NCBI GenBank assembly: GCA_001695595.3
Contig: MBPM02000016.1
Location: forward strand, 992,001-1,056,000
Origin: Plasmopara viticola
Lineage: Eukaryota; Oomycota; Peronosporomycetes; Peronosporales; Peronosporaceae
DNA length: 64,000 bases
Direction of reading: 5' to 3'
Shown here: in pieces, positions 50,199-61,358 of the stretch
Numbering within the stretch: the stretch's first letter is position 1
Layout: each line of letters begins with the position of its first letter
Program-made: the position numbers and the translations under genes
The notes under the pieces: generated by a model
Seen by the model: the letters and a program-made list of their open reading frames with translations, nothing else
Database searches by the model: none
What the model was told of the DNA's origin: nothing

Positions 50199-53100
50199 AT
50201 GACTACCAAGCGCACCGAAGTCCTCCTAGGAGATGGTAACTACTACCATTGGGAGTTCAACATGAGAATGGCCCTCGCAAGAAAAGGGCTGCTGGGACAC
50301 ATTATGGGCGCGAAGGGCGAGAGCGAAATAACGGAGACGTGGCTCGTGAATGACGCCAAGGCATTGGGTATAATTGCCCAGGGCGTCGAGATACAACACC
50401 AGACCAAGATACGGTCTGCTACTCGTGCCTTGGAGGCATGGGGAACGCTTCGCGATTTCTACCATCGTTCCACTTTACACAACCGTGTCACGATGACACG
50501 GCGCCTTCATGAGTTTAAGATGGAGAGTGGCACTCGCATGGTGGAACATCTGGACGCGTTCGATGAGCTGGTCGTGGGACTCCAGATGACGGGAGAGCCG
50601 GTGGATGAATCAAGACAGCTAGTGGTGCTTCTGAGCAGCTTGCCGGCGGAATATGAAATAATATCTTCTATCGTGGAGAACGCCAAGGACATCACTCTGA
50701 TCGAAGTCAAGGAGAAGCTGTTGAAGGAGTCAGACAGACTACAGAAGAAGGAAGCAAGTGAGAAAGCGTTTCGAGCCACATACAATGATGGACGGATCAA
50801 GGGCAGACGAGGAAGTGGCCGCAAGGATTACGCGCCACGCAAGGGCGGCGGTTTTCGGGGAAAATGCTTCAATTGTAATCAGACTGGTCATATGAAGCGG
50901 GACTGCCCAGCTGCTGAGAACCGTTCCAGAAACCGTTATAGCGGTAATGATGCAGTGTTTGCTGTGGGGGATGAGAAATCAGTAAGCTGGCTGATCGACA
51001 GTGGTGCGACTTCACACATGACCCCTCACCGAAGTGACTTGATCGACTTCAAGCAACTTAAAGACGACATCAAGGTAACAATTGCAGATGGCAGAAAGTT
51101 ACGCGTCGAAGGAGCTGGAACAGTGAAGCTTATCGGCTTAGATGGAAGACGCATATCGATGATGGAAGTGCTGCTTATCCCTGGACTTGACAGACGTCTA
51201 CTGTCGGTGGGAAAGCTTGCCGAACGTGGACTAAGTGTGGAGTTTCAGCGTGCTTCGTGCATCATTTGGGACAAGAACGAAGCTTTGGCAACTGGGACAA
51301 GAAATGGGAAAGCTTACACACTGGATTGTCAGCAAGAGGAGGCACGATTGGTGCAATACTCGGGAGTTGATAGTCAGTGGGAGTTATGGCACGCTCGCAT
51401 GGGACATCCAAGTGAGGACGTTTTAGTGAAAACTATGCGATCCACAGAAGGTATTCCTGCGCTAAAACAAGGTATCAAGACCCTGTGTGGTGGATGCATG
51501 AAGGGCAAGCAGACGATCGAAGCCTTTCCAGGACGCTCCATGACAAAGACATCGCGTGTATTGGAGTTAGTTCACACAGACGTGATGGGACCCATGAAGA
51601 CACTTTCAAAAGGAGGTGCTAAATACATTTTGACGTTTGTGGATGATTATTCACGATATGTGGTGGCTTACTTTCTGGCAAAGAAGAGTGAAGTTGCCGA
51701 CAAGATCAAGATGTTCAAAGCACTGCATGAGAATCAGTGGGGAGCCCGTATCAAGTGCCTGCGTTCGGACAACGGAACGGAGTTTGTCAACAAGACAGTT
51801 ACGAATTTATGTCAGCGGAACGGTATCATACATCAGCGTACAGTACCATACAGTCCCCAACAAAATGGTATTGCAGAACGAATGAACCGCACGATAATGG
51901 AAAAGGCACGGAGCATGCTACACTACAAGTGTGTTCCGACATGTTGGTGGGCAGAGGCAGTAAGCACTGCGGTGTACCTGATCAACCGCTCTCCTAATAC
52001 AGTGCACCCAAATAACACCCCATATGAACTGGGATTTAAGATGAAGCCACGGATGGATCATCTTAGGGTGTTTGGGTCTCATGGATATGCTCACGTTGAT
52101 CAAGTGAAGAGGACGAAGCTCGAAGCCAAAAGTTTCAAGTGCATGTTCCTTGGTTATGCCGAAGACACCAAGGGATACCGAGTTTACGATTTGGAGAAAG
52201 ACAAGATATCAGTATCACGGTCGGTGAAGCTGGACGAGCGTGAAGTGGGCGGCATTTATGAGACACACACGCCCAAACAAATAAAAGTGATACACGTTAC
52301 CAAAGACAACGATGAAAGTGCTGTGTCCGGGCCGACGGAACACCAACAAGATCAAGATGAACTTATGGAGGGTGAAGGAGAAGATGAAATTCCAGATGCT
52401 CCAATGAATGAAGAGGAGTCCGACACAAATGAGTCAAGGATCGAGATGCTTCGATTACCGACCTCTGTACACTCTGAGCTGACAGAGTACAGACCTCCTA
52501 CACTGGATGCACAGGAAGATCGATTGGTATTTCGACCGCAAGTGGAACGTTCAAGGCGTACAAATGAACCAATGTTATTGCTGGAAAACGGATCAGATGC
52601 CGATGAAAGTCTGGGAGGAAGCGAAGGACCACCATCTTCAAAGCGTGCAAGGATTGATGAAGACGGCCTGATAGCTGAAGCTATTCTCGCTTACGCTGTG
52701 AGTGTTGGTGAAGAATCAGACTTGCCTACCACGTATGCGCAGGCAATGTCTAGTGATGAGGCAGAACAGTGGCGACAAGCGATGGACGCCGAATTGCAGT
52801 CGCATCACAAAAACAAAACATGGACACTCGTTCCACGAGAATCAATTGGACGTACGATTGGATGCCGCTGGGTCTTTGCTAAGAAGCGTGACCAGAATGG
52901 ATGTGTTGTGCGCTACAAAGCACGATTGGTGGCTAAAGGTTTCAAGCAGAAATACGGCGTGGATTTCTTCGAGACTTACTCTCCAGTGGCCAACATGAAC
53001 TCAATTCGAGTTGTACTCGCAGTGTGTGCGGTATTAAGCTACAAAATGGAACAGCTGGACGTCGACACCGCCTTTCTCAACAGTGTACTGTCGGATCGTG

Positions 53101-54305
53101 TTCACATGGAAGTTCCAATTGGTGTAAAGGGAGCTCAAGGATTTGCGTGTCAGCTGAACAAAGCTATATATGGTCTCAAGCAAGCTGCAAGCGCTTGGAA
53201 CAAGACAATCGACCACGTCTTCAAGAAGAACGATTTTAAAAGTTGTGGAGCGGATCAATGCGTCTACGTGAAGAAAGTGGAAGAAGGTTTTGTGTACGTA
53301 TGTCTTTATGTCGATGATATGATCATTGCAGCCAAGACGAGCGACGAGATTCTAGAGGTCAAGGGGATGCTTAAAAGTGTTTTCAAGATGAAGGATCTCG
53401 GTATGGCGAAGTTCATCTTGGGCATGGAGATCGACCACGACATGACAGCTTCCACACTAATGATCAAGCAAACACGCTACATTAGCGACGTGGCTGAGCG
53501 ATTTGGGCAGAAAAACGCCAAGAACGTCGACAATCCGTGTACGTCCGGTCTCAAGCTGTCAACATCACAGTCACCAAGTACAGAAGCTGAGCGTTCAGAG
53601 ATGCGGTCAAGACCATACCGCTCACTAATTGGATGTCTGCTATATGTTACAACTTGCACTCGGCCGGACGTCGCATACATCGTGACACAACTGTCTCGAT
53701 TTCTCGAAAAACCGGGGTTACCACATTGGAACGCCGCAATTCGTGTATTGCGCTACTTAAATTCGACACGTCATCATGGGATCGTTTATCAAAGAGGGAC
53801 GGGAAAGGTGATTGTTGAAGCTTTTTCGGATGCTGACTGGGGTAGCAACACCGATGACAGACGGTCTGTCTCAGGTGTGTTGATCAACATTGGTAAAGCT
53901 CCGGTTGTATTCAAGTCCAGATATCAGAGAACAGTTGCACTAAGTTCCGCAGAAGCAGAGTATATGGCGCTCAGCTTGTGCACACAAGAAGTACTTTGGG
54001 CGCGCGCAATGCTCAAGGACATGGGTCAAGAACAAGTGGGAGGCACGCAAATATGGGAAGACAATCAAGGTGCGATAGCTTTGGCAAACAACGCGGGCTA
54101 CCACGCACGTACAAAGCACGTGGACATCAGACATCACTTTATTCGGGAGAACGTTCAGCATGGATTACTCAAGATTGGCTACATTGATACGAAGAGTCAG
54201 CTTGCAGATATGCTAACCAAGGCGCTTGGAACCAAGATGCTGAAGTATCTGCGCGAAGCCTCCGGAATCAAGACCAAGTCAGCAACAAAGGACACACAGC
54301 ATTAG
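50199..54305 (+). CDS. Copia Gag-Pol polyprotein (1,368 residues)
   Basis: A single frame without stop. The Gag capsid-like UBN2 region occupies about residues 1-200. The zinc knuckle is C-x2-C-x4-H-x4-C at about 223-236 ('CFNCNQTGHMKRDC'). The protease active site 'DSGATSHM' is at about 267. A GAG-pre-integrase zinc region ('HARMGHPSEDV...CGGCMKGK') follows. The integrase core shows the D-D-E residues in 'HTDVMGP' (about 458), 'RSDNGTEF' (about 522) and 'PQQNGIAERMNR' (about 559). RT has 'RYKARLVAKGFKQ', 'AIYGLKQA' and catalytic 'YVDD' (about 1038). RNase H has 'SDADWGSN', 'SSAEAEYMAL' and 'EDNQGAI'. It runs the full copy cycle of the element in virus-like particles. All catalytic motifs look intact and the length is normal for the family. 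Confidence 0.96.
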   Translation: MTTKRTEVLLGDGNYYHWEFNMRMALARKGLLGHIMGAKGESEITETWLVNDAKALGIIAQGVEIQHQTKIRSATRALEAWGTLRDFYHRSTLHNRVTMTRRLHEFKMESGTRMVEHLDAFDELVVGLQMTGEPVDESRQLVVLLSSLPAEYEIISSIVENAKDITLIEVKEKLLKESDRLQKKEASEKAFRATYNDGRIKGRRGSGRKDYAPRKGGGFRGKCFNCNQTGHMKRDCPAAENRSRNRYSGNDAVFAVGDEKSVSWLIDSGATSHMTPHRSDLIDFKQLKDDIKVTIADGRKLRVEGAGTVKLIGLDGRRISMMEVLLIPGLDRRLLSVGKLAERGLSVEFQRASCIIWDKNEALATGTRNGKAYTLDCQQEEARLVQYSGVDSQWELWHARMGHPSEDVLVKTMRSTEGIPALKQGIKTLCGGCMKGKQTIEAFPGRSMTKTSRVLELVHTDVMGPMKTLSKGGAKYILTFVDDYSRYVVAYFLAKKSEVADKIKMFKALHENQWGARIKCLRSDNGTEFVNKTVTNLCQRNGIIHQRTVPYSPQQNGIAERMNRTIMEKARSMLHYKCVPTCWWAEAVSTAVYLINRSPNTVHPNNTPYELGFKMKPRMDHLRVFGSHGYAHVDQVKRTKLEAKSFKCMFLGYAEDTKGYRVYDLEKDKISVSRSVKLDEREVGGIYETHTPKQIKVIHVTKDNDESAVSGPTEHQQDQDELMEGEGEDEIPDAPMNEEESDTNESRIEMLRLPTSVHSELTEYRPPTLDAQEDRLVFRPQVERSRRTNEPMLLLENGSDADESLGGSEGPPSSKRARIDEDGLIAEAILAYAVSVGEESDLPTTYAQAMSSDEAEQWRQAMDAELQSHHKNKTWTLVPRESIGRTIGCRWVFAKKRDQNGCVVRYKARLVAKGFKQKYGVDFFETYSPVANMNSIRVVLAVCAVLSYKMEQLDVDTAFLNSVLSDRVHMEVPIGVKGAQGFACQLNKAIYGLKQAASAWNKTIDHVFKKNDFKSCGADQCVYVKKVEEGFVYVCLYVDDMIIAAKTSDEILEVKGMLKSVFKMKDLGMAKFILGMEIDHDMTASTLMIKQTRYISDVAERFGQKNAKNVDNPCTSGLKLSTSQSPSTEAERSEMRSRPYRSLIGCLLYVTTCTRPDVAYIVTQLSRFLEKPGLPHWNAAIRVLRYLNSTRHHGIVYQRGTGKVIVEAFSDADWGSNTDDRRSVSGVLINIGKAPVVFKSRYQRTVALSSAEAEYMALSLCTQEVLWARAMLKDMGQEQVGGTQIWEDNQGAIALANNAGYHARTKHVDIRHHFIRENVQHGLLKIGYIDTKSQLADMLTKALGTKMLKYLREASGIKTKSATKDTQH

Positions 54306-54307
54306 CG

Positions 54308-54318
54308 GTGAGTGGGAG
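54308..54318 (+). other. Polypurine tract of the intact copia element
   Basis: The purine-rich GTGAGTGGGAG abuts the 3' LTR and lies three bases after the polyprotein stop. This is the expected plus-strand primer position; the tract contains two pyrimidines. Confidence 0.6.
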
Positions 54319-54464
54319 TGTTAACATTACACCGCTGAATGCATGTTGAACAGGTGGATGGCTTTACAGTAATTACAAGTACGTCACAATTAGTAATTAC
54401 ATATGGTAGCCATTCATTGGTCAGGATAAATATATTCACTTCGGTTTTTACTTTCTTCTTAACA
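54319..54464 (+). repeat. 3' LTR of the intact copia element
   Basis: 146 bases, identical by eye to 50005-50150. Confidence 0.95.
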
Positions 54465-54469
54465 CACGA
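54465..54469. repeat. Target-site duplication, right copy
   Basis: CACGA, matching 50000-50004. Confidence 0.9.
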
Positions 54470-55309
54470 AAGGTTTTCTGCCCAGCATTCCGAATAGCTA
54501 AATGAAAATCAAGTAGCGTTTGGGAAACCTACGTCCTTATTGAAGACGCCCATCAGACAACATTTATTGCGTTATACCTTCTAGGCTTGGAGTTTCGCAG
54601 GACAAGCCGATTTAACCTTGTTGCCAATATGCATCGATGTGATCACGGTACAGTCGCGTCCCAGCTCAACGTAGTCAGCACACTCTTTTACTATTAACGA
54701 CTTAAAAGTCTTTGAGGTGGCCGAGATATCGTGTATTAGATATACAAACAAAATTAGAGGAGACTTTCTACCATTGCACTAATACTTTGCATAATTGATA
54801 GTAACAGTGTGAATGACAAGCACGATGCCGTGCTCAGCATCCACCACAACGCTTCTTCAAATCGCCCAACTAGCCAAAAAGATCCCAGTTTGCATTGAGT
54901 CCGGTCTCAAATAGCTACCAACATCCTGCGATAGAGACACTAGCGTGTCGATAAACCCCATAATCTAAAAGTACCATCAATCATGTAAAACTATCAAACG
55001 ATACCAACACCGCGTCTTAGAGCTGGATTTTCATTTGTAGTGCATTCTGTATAATTCTACATCGGTTGACTCAAAATTTGATGGAATATGTCTATCAATA
55101 TGTGCATCTGCATAAACGCTTTGTCGTGTGCGGATTACTATTTTACACCACACAGAGATGCACAGCACCTTGCACAGATTAGACGTTTAGAAAGATTTGC
55201 AAAATTCGTGTTCACTACTCTTAGCATCGAAACGTGCAAGAAATAATAAGTTTTATATATTACGATATCTTTTTTTCTTCTTCTTTCGTTCTATATCTTT
55301 TGAAATATC
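54470..55309. other. Intergenic DNA without supported features
   Basis: AT-rich, with stops in all frames and no family motif. Nothing can be named here. Confidence 0.5.
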
Positions 55310-55510
55310 TCATTATACATCGGATTGAAGGCACGGGTGACGACACAATGTTACGGACACAAAACAATTAGTACCGGTAATGTGATGAAACATGGACTGA
55401 CGTCACAGAGAAGCAGGGGTGATTTTGGGTGGTTTTTAGCTTTAGAGTATCAAAGGGCAGCGAGCGAGGTATCTTTATATATTCATTCCGTCTTTTACCT
55501 TTGATAATGA
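55310..55510 (+). repeat. Probable solo LTR relic of the same copia lineage
   Basis: GAAGGCACGGGTGACGACAC at about 55327 resembles GAAGGAGGCGCGTGACGACAC in the 5' LTR of the decayed element (about 57573). ATATATTCATTCCGTCTTTT near the right end resembles ATATATTCACTTCGGTTTTT in the intact LTR. Order and spacing fit an LTR. No internal region follows, and the boundaries are approximate. Confidence 0.5.
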
Positions 55511-56611
55511 GCACATGGTCCTGAACCTTAGGTGCTTAGAATCATTGTTTGTCGAGTAAAACCTCTGGTGAAACATCGAATATGAGATACTTACTCAAAG
55601 TTAGAAGCTTTTTGCAAGGTAAGAGGCAAATATAAACACTTAAAGCTCAAAAAGTAGATTATAAACTTGTTTGAAATATAAGCCATCTTTTTCCCGATTT
55701 AAGTCGTTTCTTCGGTGTACAAATAAATGGCCTTCATTACCTCCACGTGAAATTGATTAACCTTAATCTACCGGCACATACCAATCGTCTTATAACACGA
55801 TTATAAGAGTCGCTATTAGGATCCCTCATGAATTGCTCATTATATTATACGAATTGTTTTCTTTCTCTTTTCTTGCTTTATTACTATATGAATTGATACG
55901 TGGTTCTTAACTTCAATGATAAAATTACGGACTCAGTTATGCCATACATAAGGTGCAAATTTTAACTATGCTTTCTGGCACCAGTGCACATCCTTACAAT
56001 AGCGCTAAGACCTCGACTGTACGTAGTCCACTCCCACTCCATGTCCGCCTTTGCCACCGGCCGCCTCAAATATCTTCGTTGTGCCGACCTCGCCTCGACT
56101 CGCCGAACACGCCATTTTCCAGATTTAACCTCACAGTATTTTCTGCCCAACTTGTGTTTTACACTTTGTGTCTACCCCTTTGTACCCTCGCTCTACTGAG
56201 AAATACGCGCCCTACTCCTGAAATAAAAGCGTAATTTAGCGAACAATGCTTCTTCTTAATCGCTGGTGGAACGCACATTCAAAATCGAGCTTTGTCAGAG
56301 CATACTGTTTCACTCTCCTGGTATCTAGTGCATATTTAGGTCGAATCGGGGGAACATAAGAAGCACCTTTTAAGGAATTCACAGGATTAGATTCCGAAAT
56401 TTGGAGCTGCAGCCACAATACGCTAAATATAAATGTACACCTTGCGTTGCGAGGTATACAAATAAAACGCTCGCTACTTTGTGCGGTAAATCGCTCAAAA
56501 CTTGCGCTTGCACTTTGACTGTACTCAATGAATTGAGTAGGTTTTTATCAAATCTATTGATTTAGTTATATAAGTAGTTTCCATAGCAAGATTAAAAAAG
56601 ACGGCATACTA
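55511..56611. other. Intergenic DNA without supported features
   Basis: AT-rich apart from a C-rich patch at about 56020-56110. Short open frames there (about 55953-56234, both strands) have no recognisable motif. Confidence 0.5.
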
Positions 56612-57077
56612 AGAGTGCATCCCAAAGTTTATCGCACCATCTTTTGGGGGGTCAAAATTCTCTCTTTCTCCGGACTTTTTCATCCACCACCAGCGAAGTC
56701 GAGCTTGCCAAACCAAACTTCGACATACATCGGTGCGATGCGCTTAAGCTATTCTCAAAGTCAATTTTGACTTTAGACCGCATATTTGAAGACACGTTCG
56801 CCAAGCCCGTTATTAAATAATTGTTGATGCTGAAGTTCGTCTCACCTGCGCAATTTATGACATAGCTTTCAAGATAAGCCAGATTCTACTGATTGTGCCT
56901 AGTGCAGCGATACAAGTAACCTGCTTTGTACAAAACGACCCTCGTGAACTTAGTATGATTTTGATTGAACGCACCGATCACTGGAAACCCGTCTATCAAA
57001 AAAAAACTATTCGCAATGGTCTGAATCGCTTCGTTTACTTTGCACAAAACCAGATTCCAAAAAATTTGGGACATCAC
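56612..57077. mobile_element. Candidate short TIR element (mariner-like relic or MITE)
   Basis: The left end reads AGAGTGCATCCCAAAGTTT. The reverse complement of the right end reads GTGATGTCCCAAATTTTTT. They share GTG...TCCCAAA.TTT, and both ends abut a TA dinucleotide, the target duplication of Tc1/mariner elements. The interior is about 430 bases with no recognisable transposase, so at most it is a nonautonomous or decayed copy. The TIRs are imperfect and chance is possible. Confidence 0.35.
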
Positions 57078-57523
57078 TAGGGAAACCTATACGAAGCACC
57101 TCCTTTCTTGTACTCGGGCAATTGCATGATCAATTTCTACCCGTGTCTCGTCATCAATAAGATGGCACGCTACATTCGGATCCCCCTTCCCGATTTATTT
57201 GGCTGCGCCAAGAACGAGAGGCAGAAAAAAATTAGCCGGCAAATTGGAGAGAATTTCGCAAAAAAGTACACGTACCCGTAGTCACCATCTGATGATTTGA
57301 TTATCAGCTCTTTGCAGCTGTCACTGCAGCATGCTAGGTAACCTTCATTCCATATAGCAAACCAACGAGGCTCCATGACGTACATACAAGGATAGTCGAG
57401 TGTAATCTGTGCACAACACATTGTATCCTCTTACTACTATCGAAAGGCACCTGTGACTACACTCTTCCCCTTTACCATAATCAAAACTCTTGTGGTGACA
57501 GTATACATCGATTTGTGAACCCG
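57078..57523. other. Intergenic DNA without supported features
   Basis: I see no gene or repeat. An 83-codon minus frame (57170-57421) lacks family motifs. Confidence 0.45.
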
Positions 57524-57750
57524 TGTGTACTACACCACCGAATGCATTGGACAGGACGATGGCAGTACATTGAAGGAGGCGCGTGACGACACATGATTAT
57601 GGAGTGATTAAGCCTGATACCGGGTAGTCCACAACGTCATACACTAACGTTAGTCGAGCCTCTAGAAGATCGAGAAGGGTAGAACCAGGCAGCAAATCAA
57701 GGACCTAAAATACACTTTATTTCACTTCGATGTTTTTCTTCTTCACAACA
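57524..57750 (+). repeat. 5' LTR of the decayed copia element
   Basis: It runs from about TGTGTACTACACC to TTCTTCACAACA and is followed at once by the primer-binding site. The left boundary may be off by a few bases. Confidence 0.65.
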
Positions 57751-57762
57751 GGTTAAAAGCCG
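57751..57762 (+). other. Primer-binding site of the decayed copia element
   Basis: GGTTAAAAGCCG differs from the intact element's site (GGTTAACAGCCG) at one base. Its place directly after the LTR is the same, so tRNA-Asn priming predates the split of the two families. Confidence 0.6.
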
Positions 57763-57839
57763 CTTTTTAGCCTTCCTCTGCAGTAATGTTCGGGCCTATC
57801 ATGAAAAGAGACGCACAAGAGTCCTTTTGAGAAAGATGT

Positions 57840-60800
57840 TTCCATCAGCGCTGATGTTCAAACTGAGAATGGCTTCGAAAAAGAAGGGTCTTTTGGGACA
57901 CGCCGTGGCCGTGAAGGATGAATTGATTTCACGGAGGTGTGGCTCTTAAAAGATGTTAAAGCCTTGACCATCGTTGCTCTGGACATTGAGAAGTAGCACT
58001 GGATGAAGACTTAATCGGCAACACGCACCATTAAGGTATGGAAACACTCCATGATTTTGACAATCACTCGACGCTCCCGTCGGAATATAATTTGATTTTT
58101 TTCTAGTGTGGGAATTGCTGAGGATTTCACGTTGATTGAAGTCAATGTAAAAGTGCTTGGGAAGGAGGTAGCAAAGAAATCACTCTGCGTAATTGAGGAA
58201 AGCTAGAATATTCGGGGTAAATGAGGAAAAATGGAGATCCGCGCAATAACGGCAAAATCGAGGGCAACTCCTTTCCTGTGATTATTCTGGTAACATGAAG
58301 GGAAAATGTCTAGCTAAAAAACATTTAAGTAGCAATAACGCAGTATTTGCAGGAAGCGAAGGAAGATCATCAGGATGTCATGTCAAAGTAGGGCTCTATT
58401 ACTTCGATTTGATATGGTTAAACGCCAGCTCGAAGTCACGGCAAGAATGTGCGGGTGACAAGTAGGGTCATGCTCACTGGACTCGACGGTTTGTCTGTCA
58501 AGATTGCTTAGTACACGAGCCTTTCAACTAATTTATGAGCAGAAGTGATGAGCATCACAATTTGTTTGATAAATGTCTCGATAAATACAGCCCACCCCAA
58601 CATCACGCCGTATAAGTTCCGTCAAATTGAGATTTCTATGGATCACTTACACGTGTTCGGGTCACAGGGGTAACGCTCACGTCAAAGACGTGAGAGAACA
58701 AAGCTGGAGTCCAAGTGCTACCGTTGTATTTTCTCGGCTACGCGGAACAATGTCAATGGATGACACGGATTTAAATAAAAGAATATCAAAATCAAAGTGA
58801 CCCGCTCTATATTTGAGAGGGCGTGAGGTAGGCGGCATTTAAGACACTTGTATCCTAGACATACAAGAGCTCAAATCAGCCGCAATCGTTGAAATATTGG
58901 AAGACAGTGATAAAGCCAAGCATTAGCGGCAAGAAGATAAACATCAGGTTCTGAACGAGCCCACAACAGTATCGAAAATCTGGTTGTAATCATTGAAATG
59001 GACGATTCAAATCGTATATTTAGCGTCAATTTACAGATGCTAATAAGGTTTGAGCGCTCCGTTGCGAACATGCTGAAGCAAGTAGAATATAATTCACCGG
59101 CTCAAGCGCAGAAAGAAAATCGTTCGGTATTCGGTCTGGAGTGGAGCGAGCAAGGTAAAATTGTGAACAGATTCGAATGTTTAGGAACAATTCAGATGAC
59201 AAAAAGGTGGCAGGAGAAAGTGACGGCCACCAACTCCGAAGCTTTAAGAATCCCCTTATTAAAGTTATCACTGAAATAGCTCTTGCTTATGCTGCCAGTA
59301 TTTGCGAGCACCCGATGCCCTAACTACGTACTAGCAAGCGATATATAGAAAATACTGTAATATCTGGCAGAAAGCGTTAGATGTGAGGCTTATGAACGCC
59401 CAAAAAGATAGTCCAACATTTGCAGCTGATTGATTTTTTGCAAAAAAAGAGAAAAGGGCTGGGACAAATGATGTGCAACAAGGACCGACTTGTTGCTAAG
59501 GGCTACAAGCAGATTTTGGCGTCAATCCTTTCGAGACAAGCTCGCCTGTTGCAAACATGAGCGCTATCAGAGCTGTGCTGGTTGCGAAATGATACGTAAC
59601 CGAAAAGGTGAATTAAGACATAGCATTCTAGAGCAGCAATTTAAAGAAAGAGGTGTGCATTAGACTTTTTGCGGTATTGCCAGTACCGAAAACACGATGT
59701 ACAAGCTAGAGAAGAAAGTTTACGGTCTTTGACAAGCTGCAAATGTAAGGGGTGATATGATTTGTGCTGTCGTTCCGCAAAGAGATCATGCAAAGTAGCG
59801 GAAAGAAAATAAAAGCTTACAAATCAATCTACACTCGCTTATGCAAATCCCAGAGTAATGCTACATCCTCTTCTCAGCGAGTCTTCGCTATGCATCATTT
59901 TTTAGCTGTGGGACTATTACGACATGTGCCAAACGTATGGTACCGCTGATTTATATATTTTACTTCAACACGTAAAGCTAGTACCAAACGACTCCCATAG
60001 TGAATGCCAGAGGAGTGTGATAACAATAAAAATTCTAATGACAACCTTAGGAGGATACAATTTTTTAGATGTAGATTATGATAGAATACCTTTGTATCGT
60101 GTTCATGGAGCCTTAATTACCTGAGGGGCGAAGCAAAGAGCAAGAAAAAGATCGGTGAGATTCTTTACCCAAGTATTTTGTGTCCTAGAAATTCATGAAC
60201 GATCAACGTAGAGCAACAAATCAAAATTGATTATCCTCTTCTTCTGAAAGCAAGGGAGACTCAAAATTCATTGACATATAGGATTTAAGAGAATTGCGGC
60301 CTCCACTTTTGGTTTTCGACTCTTCAAGTCAAGGTGACAAGTGCATCTGCGTCAAGAGATCAAATAGCAGCTAAATGTACGTTTTCCTCTACGTTGAAAT
60401 TGTGATCATCCCCGCCAAGATGAGCAAAGGAGTACAAACGTAGAAATAGCACTCAAGAATTTGTTTAAAAAAAAGCAAAGCCAAGTCGACTCTTGGAATG
60501 GGAATCGACCCCGGTCGTACCTACAGCACGCTCAGGACACAATAGACACGATGCACTGATGACGTGGTGATCAGATGTAGCTAATACGGCGCTAAGAGAG
60601 TGATTAATCCTTGGAAGCCAGTCTTTAGCTGTTGAAGATGCAATTTAAAGAAATGGTCGGCAAAAACGCAAATATGCGATCACACCATCCAGATCCCGGA
60701 TCTTAATTTTTGCTGTACATCACGGCATATACGCGTCCAGATGGCGTGTATGTGGGTCACAAAGCTGTCGCATTTCTTGTTAGACCAGAGTTAGCAATTT

Positions 60801-61320
60801 AAAGGCCGCAGTTTGCGTATTTCGTTTTTAAAAAGAAAAAAGAACTTTGGAATTGCCTAAGCTGGAATCGCCAACGAGGCTAAGCTACAAAATATACGTA
60901 TTTAGAATATAGACAGTATATTTGATAATTGACGGTCACTAACGGGGACGATACTAATATTTGGATGGTTTTCAGTAAAATAGCAGCAGACGCTGGCACT
61001 GAGCTTAGTATAGGCAGAGTATATAGCTCTACACCTGTCTTAATTAAGAGTTATGGGGGCCTGTCTCATTTCTAAGGATTAGGGTCAAGAACAAGTAGAA
61101 GCAACCTTGTTTGTAAAGATATTCAAGGCAACAAAAGATGTGCAAACAAAACTGGCTATTATACCAGAATCAAGCACGTCGTCATCATCGATAGCTTTAT
61201 CCAGAGAAACAGGGCCTGTGACTTCACCAATTTAAAGCACATGTCGCCATTGGACCAATTAGTAGACATGCTTATGAAAGTTCGTGTTGCGAAATGACTT
61301 TAGTCCCTATTGCAGGATAG
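57840..61320 (+). pseudogene. Broken copia gag-pol remnant
   Basis: Recognisable pieces, in changing frames: Gag start at about 57850-58000 (compare 'MRMALARKGLLGH' of the intact copy); integrase end at about 58590-58750 ('TPYKF...MDHLHVFGSQG', then 'FLGYAE'); RT 'RLVAKGYKQ' and 'SPVANM' at about 59490-59560; 'KKVYGL' and a stop at about 59715; 'YVFLYVEIVII' at about 60375, where the catalytic YVDD has become YVEI; 'TAYTRPDGVYV' at about 60725; an RNase H tail with 'IKHV' at about 61165. It is not functional. The RT part contains about 0.57 kb of unrelated DNA. Confidence 0.75.
59750..60320. other. Insertion nested in the RT region of the decayed copia element
   Basis: In the intact copy the 'YGLKQA' and 'YVDD' motifs are about 145 bases apart; here the corresponding remnants are about 680 bases apart. 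The extra sequence has no similarity I can see to the element and no clear terminal repeats. Boundaries are approximate. Confidence 0.5.
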
Positions 61321-61358
61321 TTACATTAGAATCAAACGCGAATAAAATAAACTACATT

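Larger units (their letters stand above)
50005..54464 (+). mobile_element. Intact Ty1/copia LTR retrotransposon
   Basis: 4,460 bases bounded by identical 146-base LTRs that begin TGTTAACA and end TTCTTAACA. It is flanked by a CACGA target duplication. Between the LTRs lie a primer-binding site, one long gag-pol frame with the domain order protease, integrase, RT, RNase H (the copia order) and a purine-rich tract. Nothing is visibly damaged. Identical LTRs mean recent insertion. Confidence 0.97.

Noticed and set aside
55953..56418. Short ORFs on both strands in the C-rich patch
   Set aside because: Composition alone explains the open frames; no recognisable protein.
56886..57080. Overlapping sense and antisense ORFs of about 62 codons
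   Set aside because: No transposase or other motif; inside the candidate TIR element but not evidence for a gene.
58871..60124. ORFs in the decayed copia region as host genes
   Set aside because: They lie within broken retrotransposon sequence or its nested insertion and lack conserved domains.
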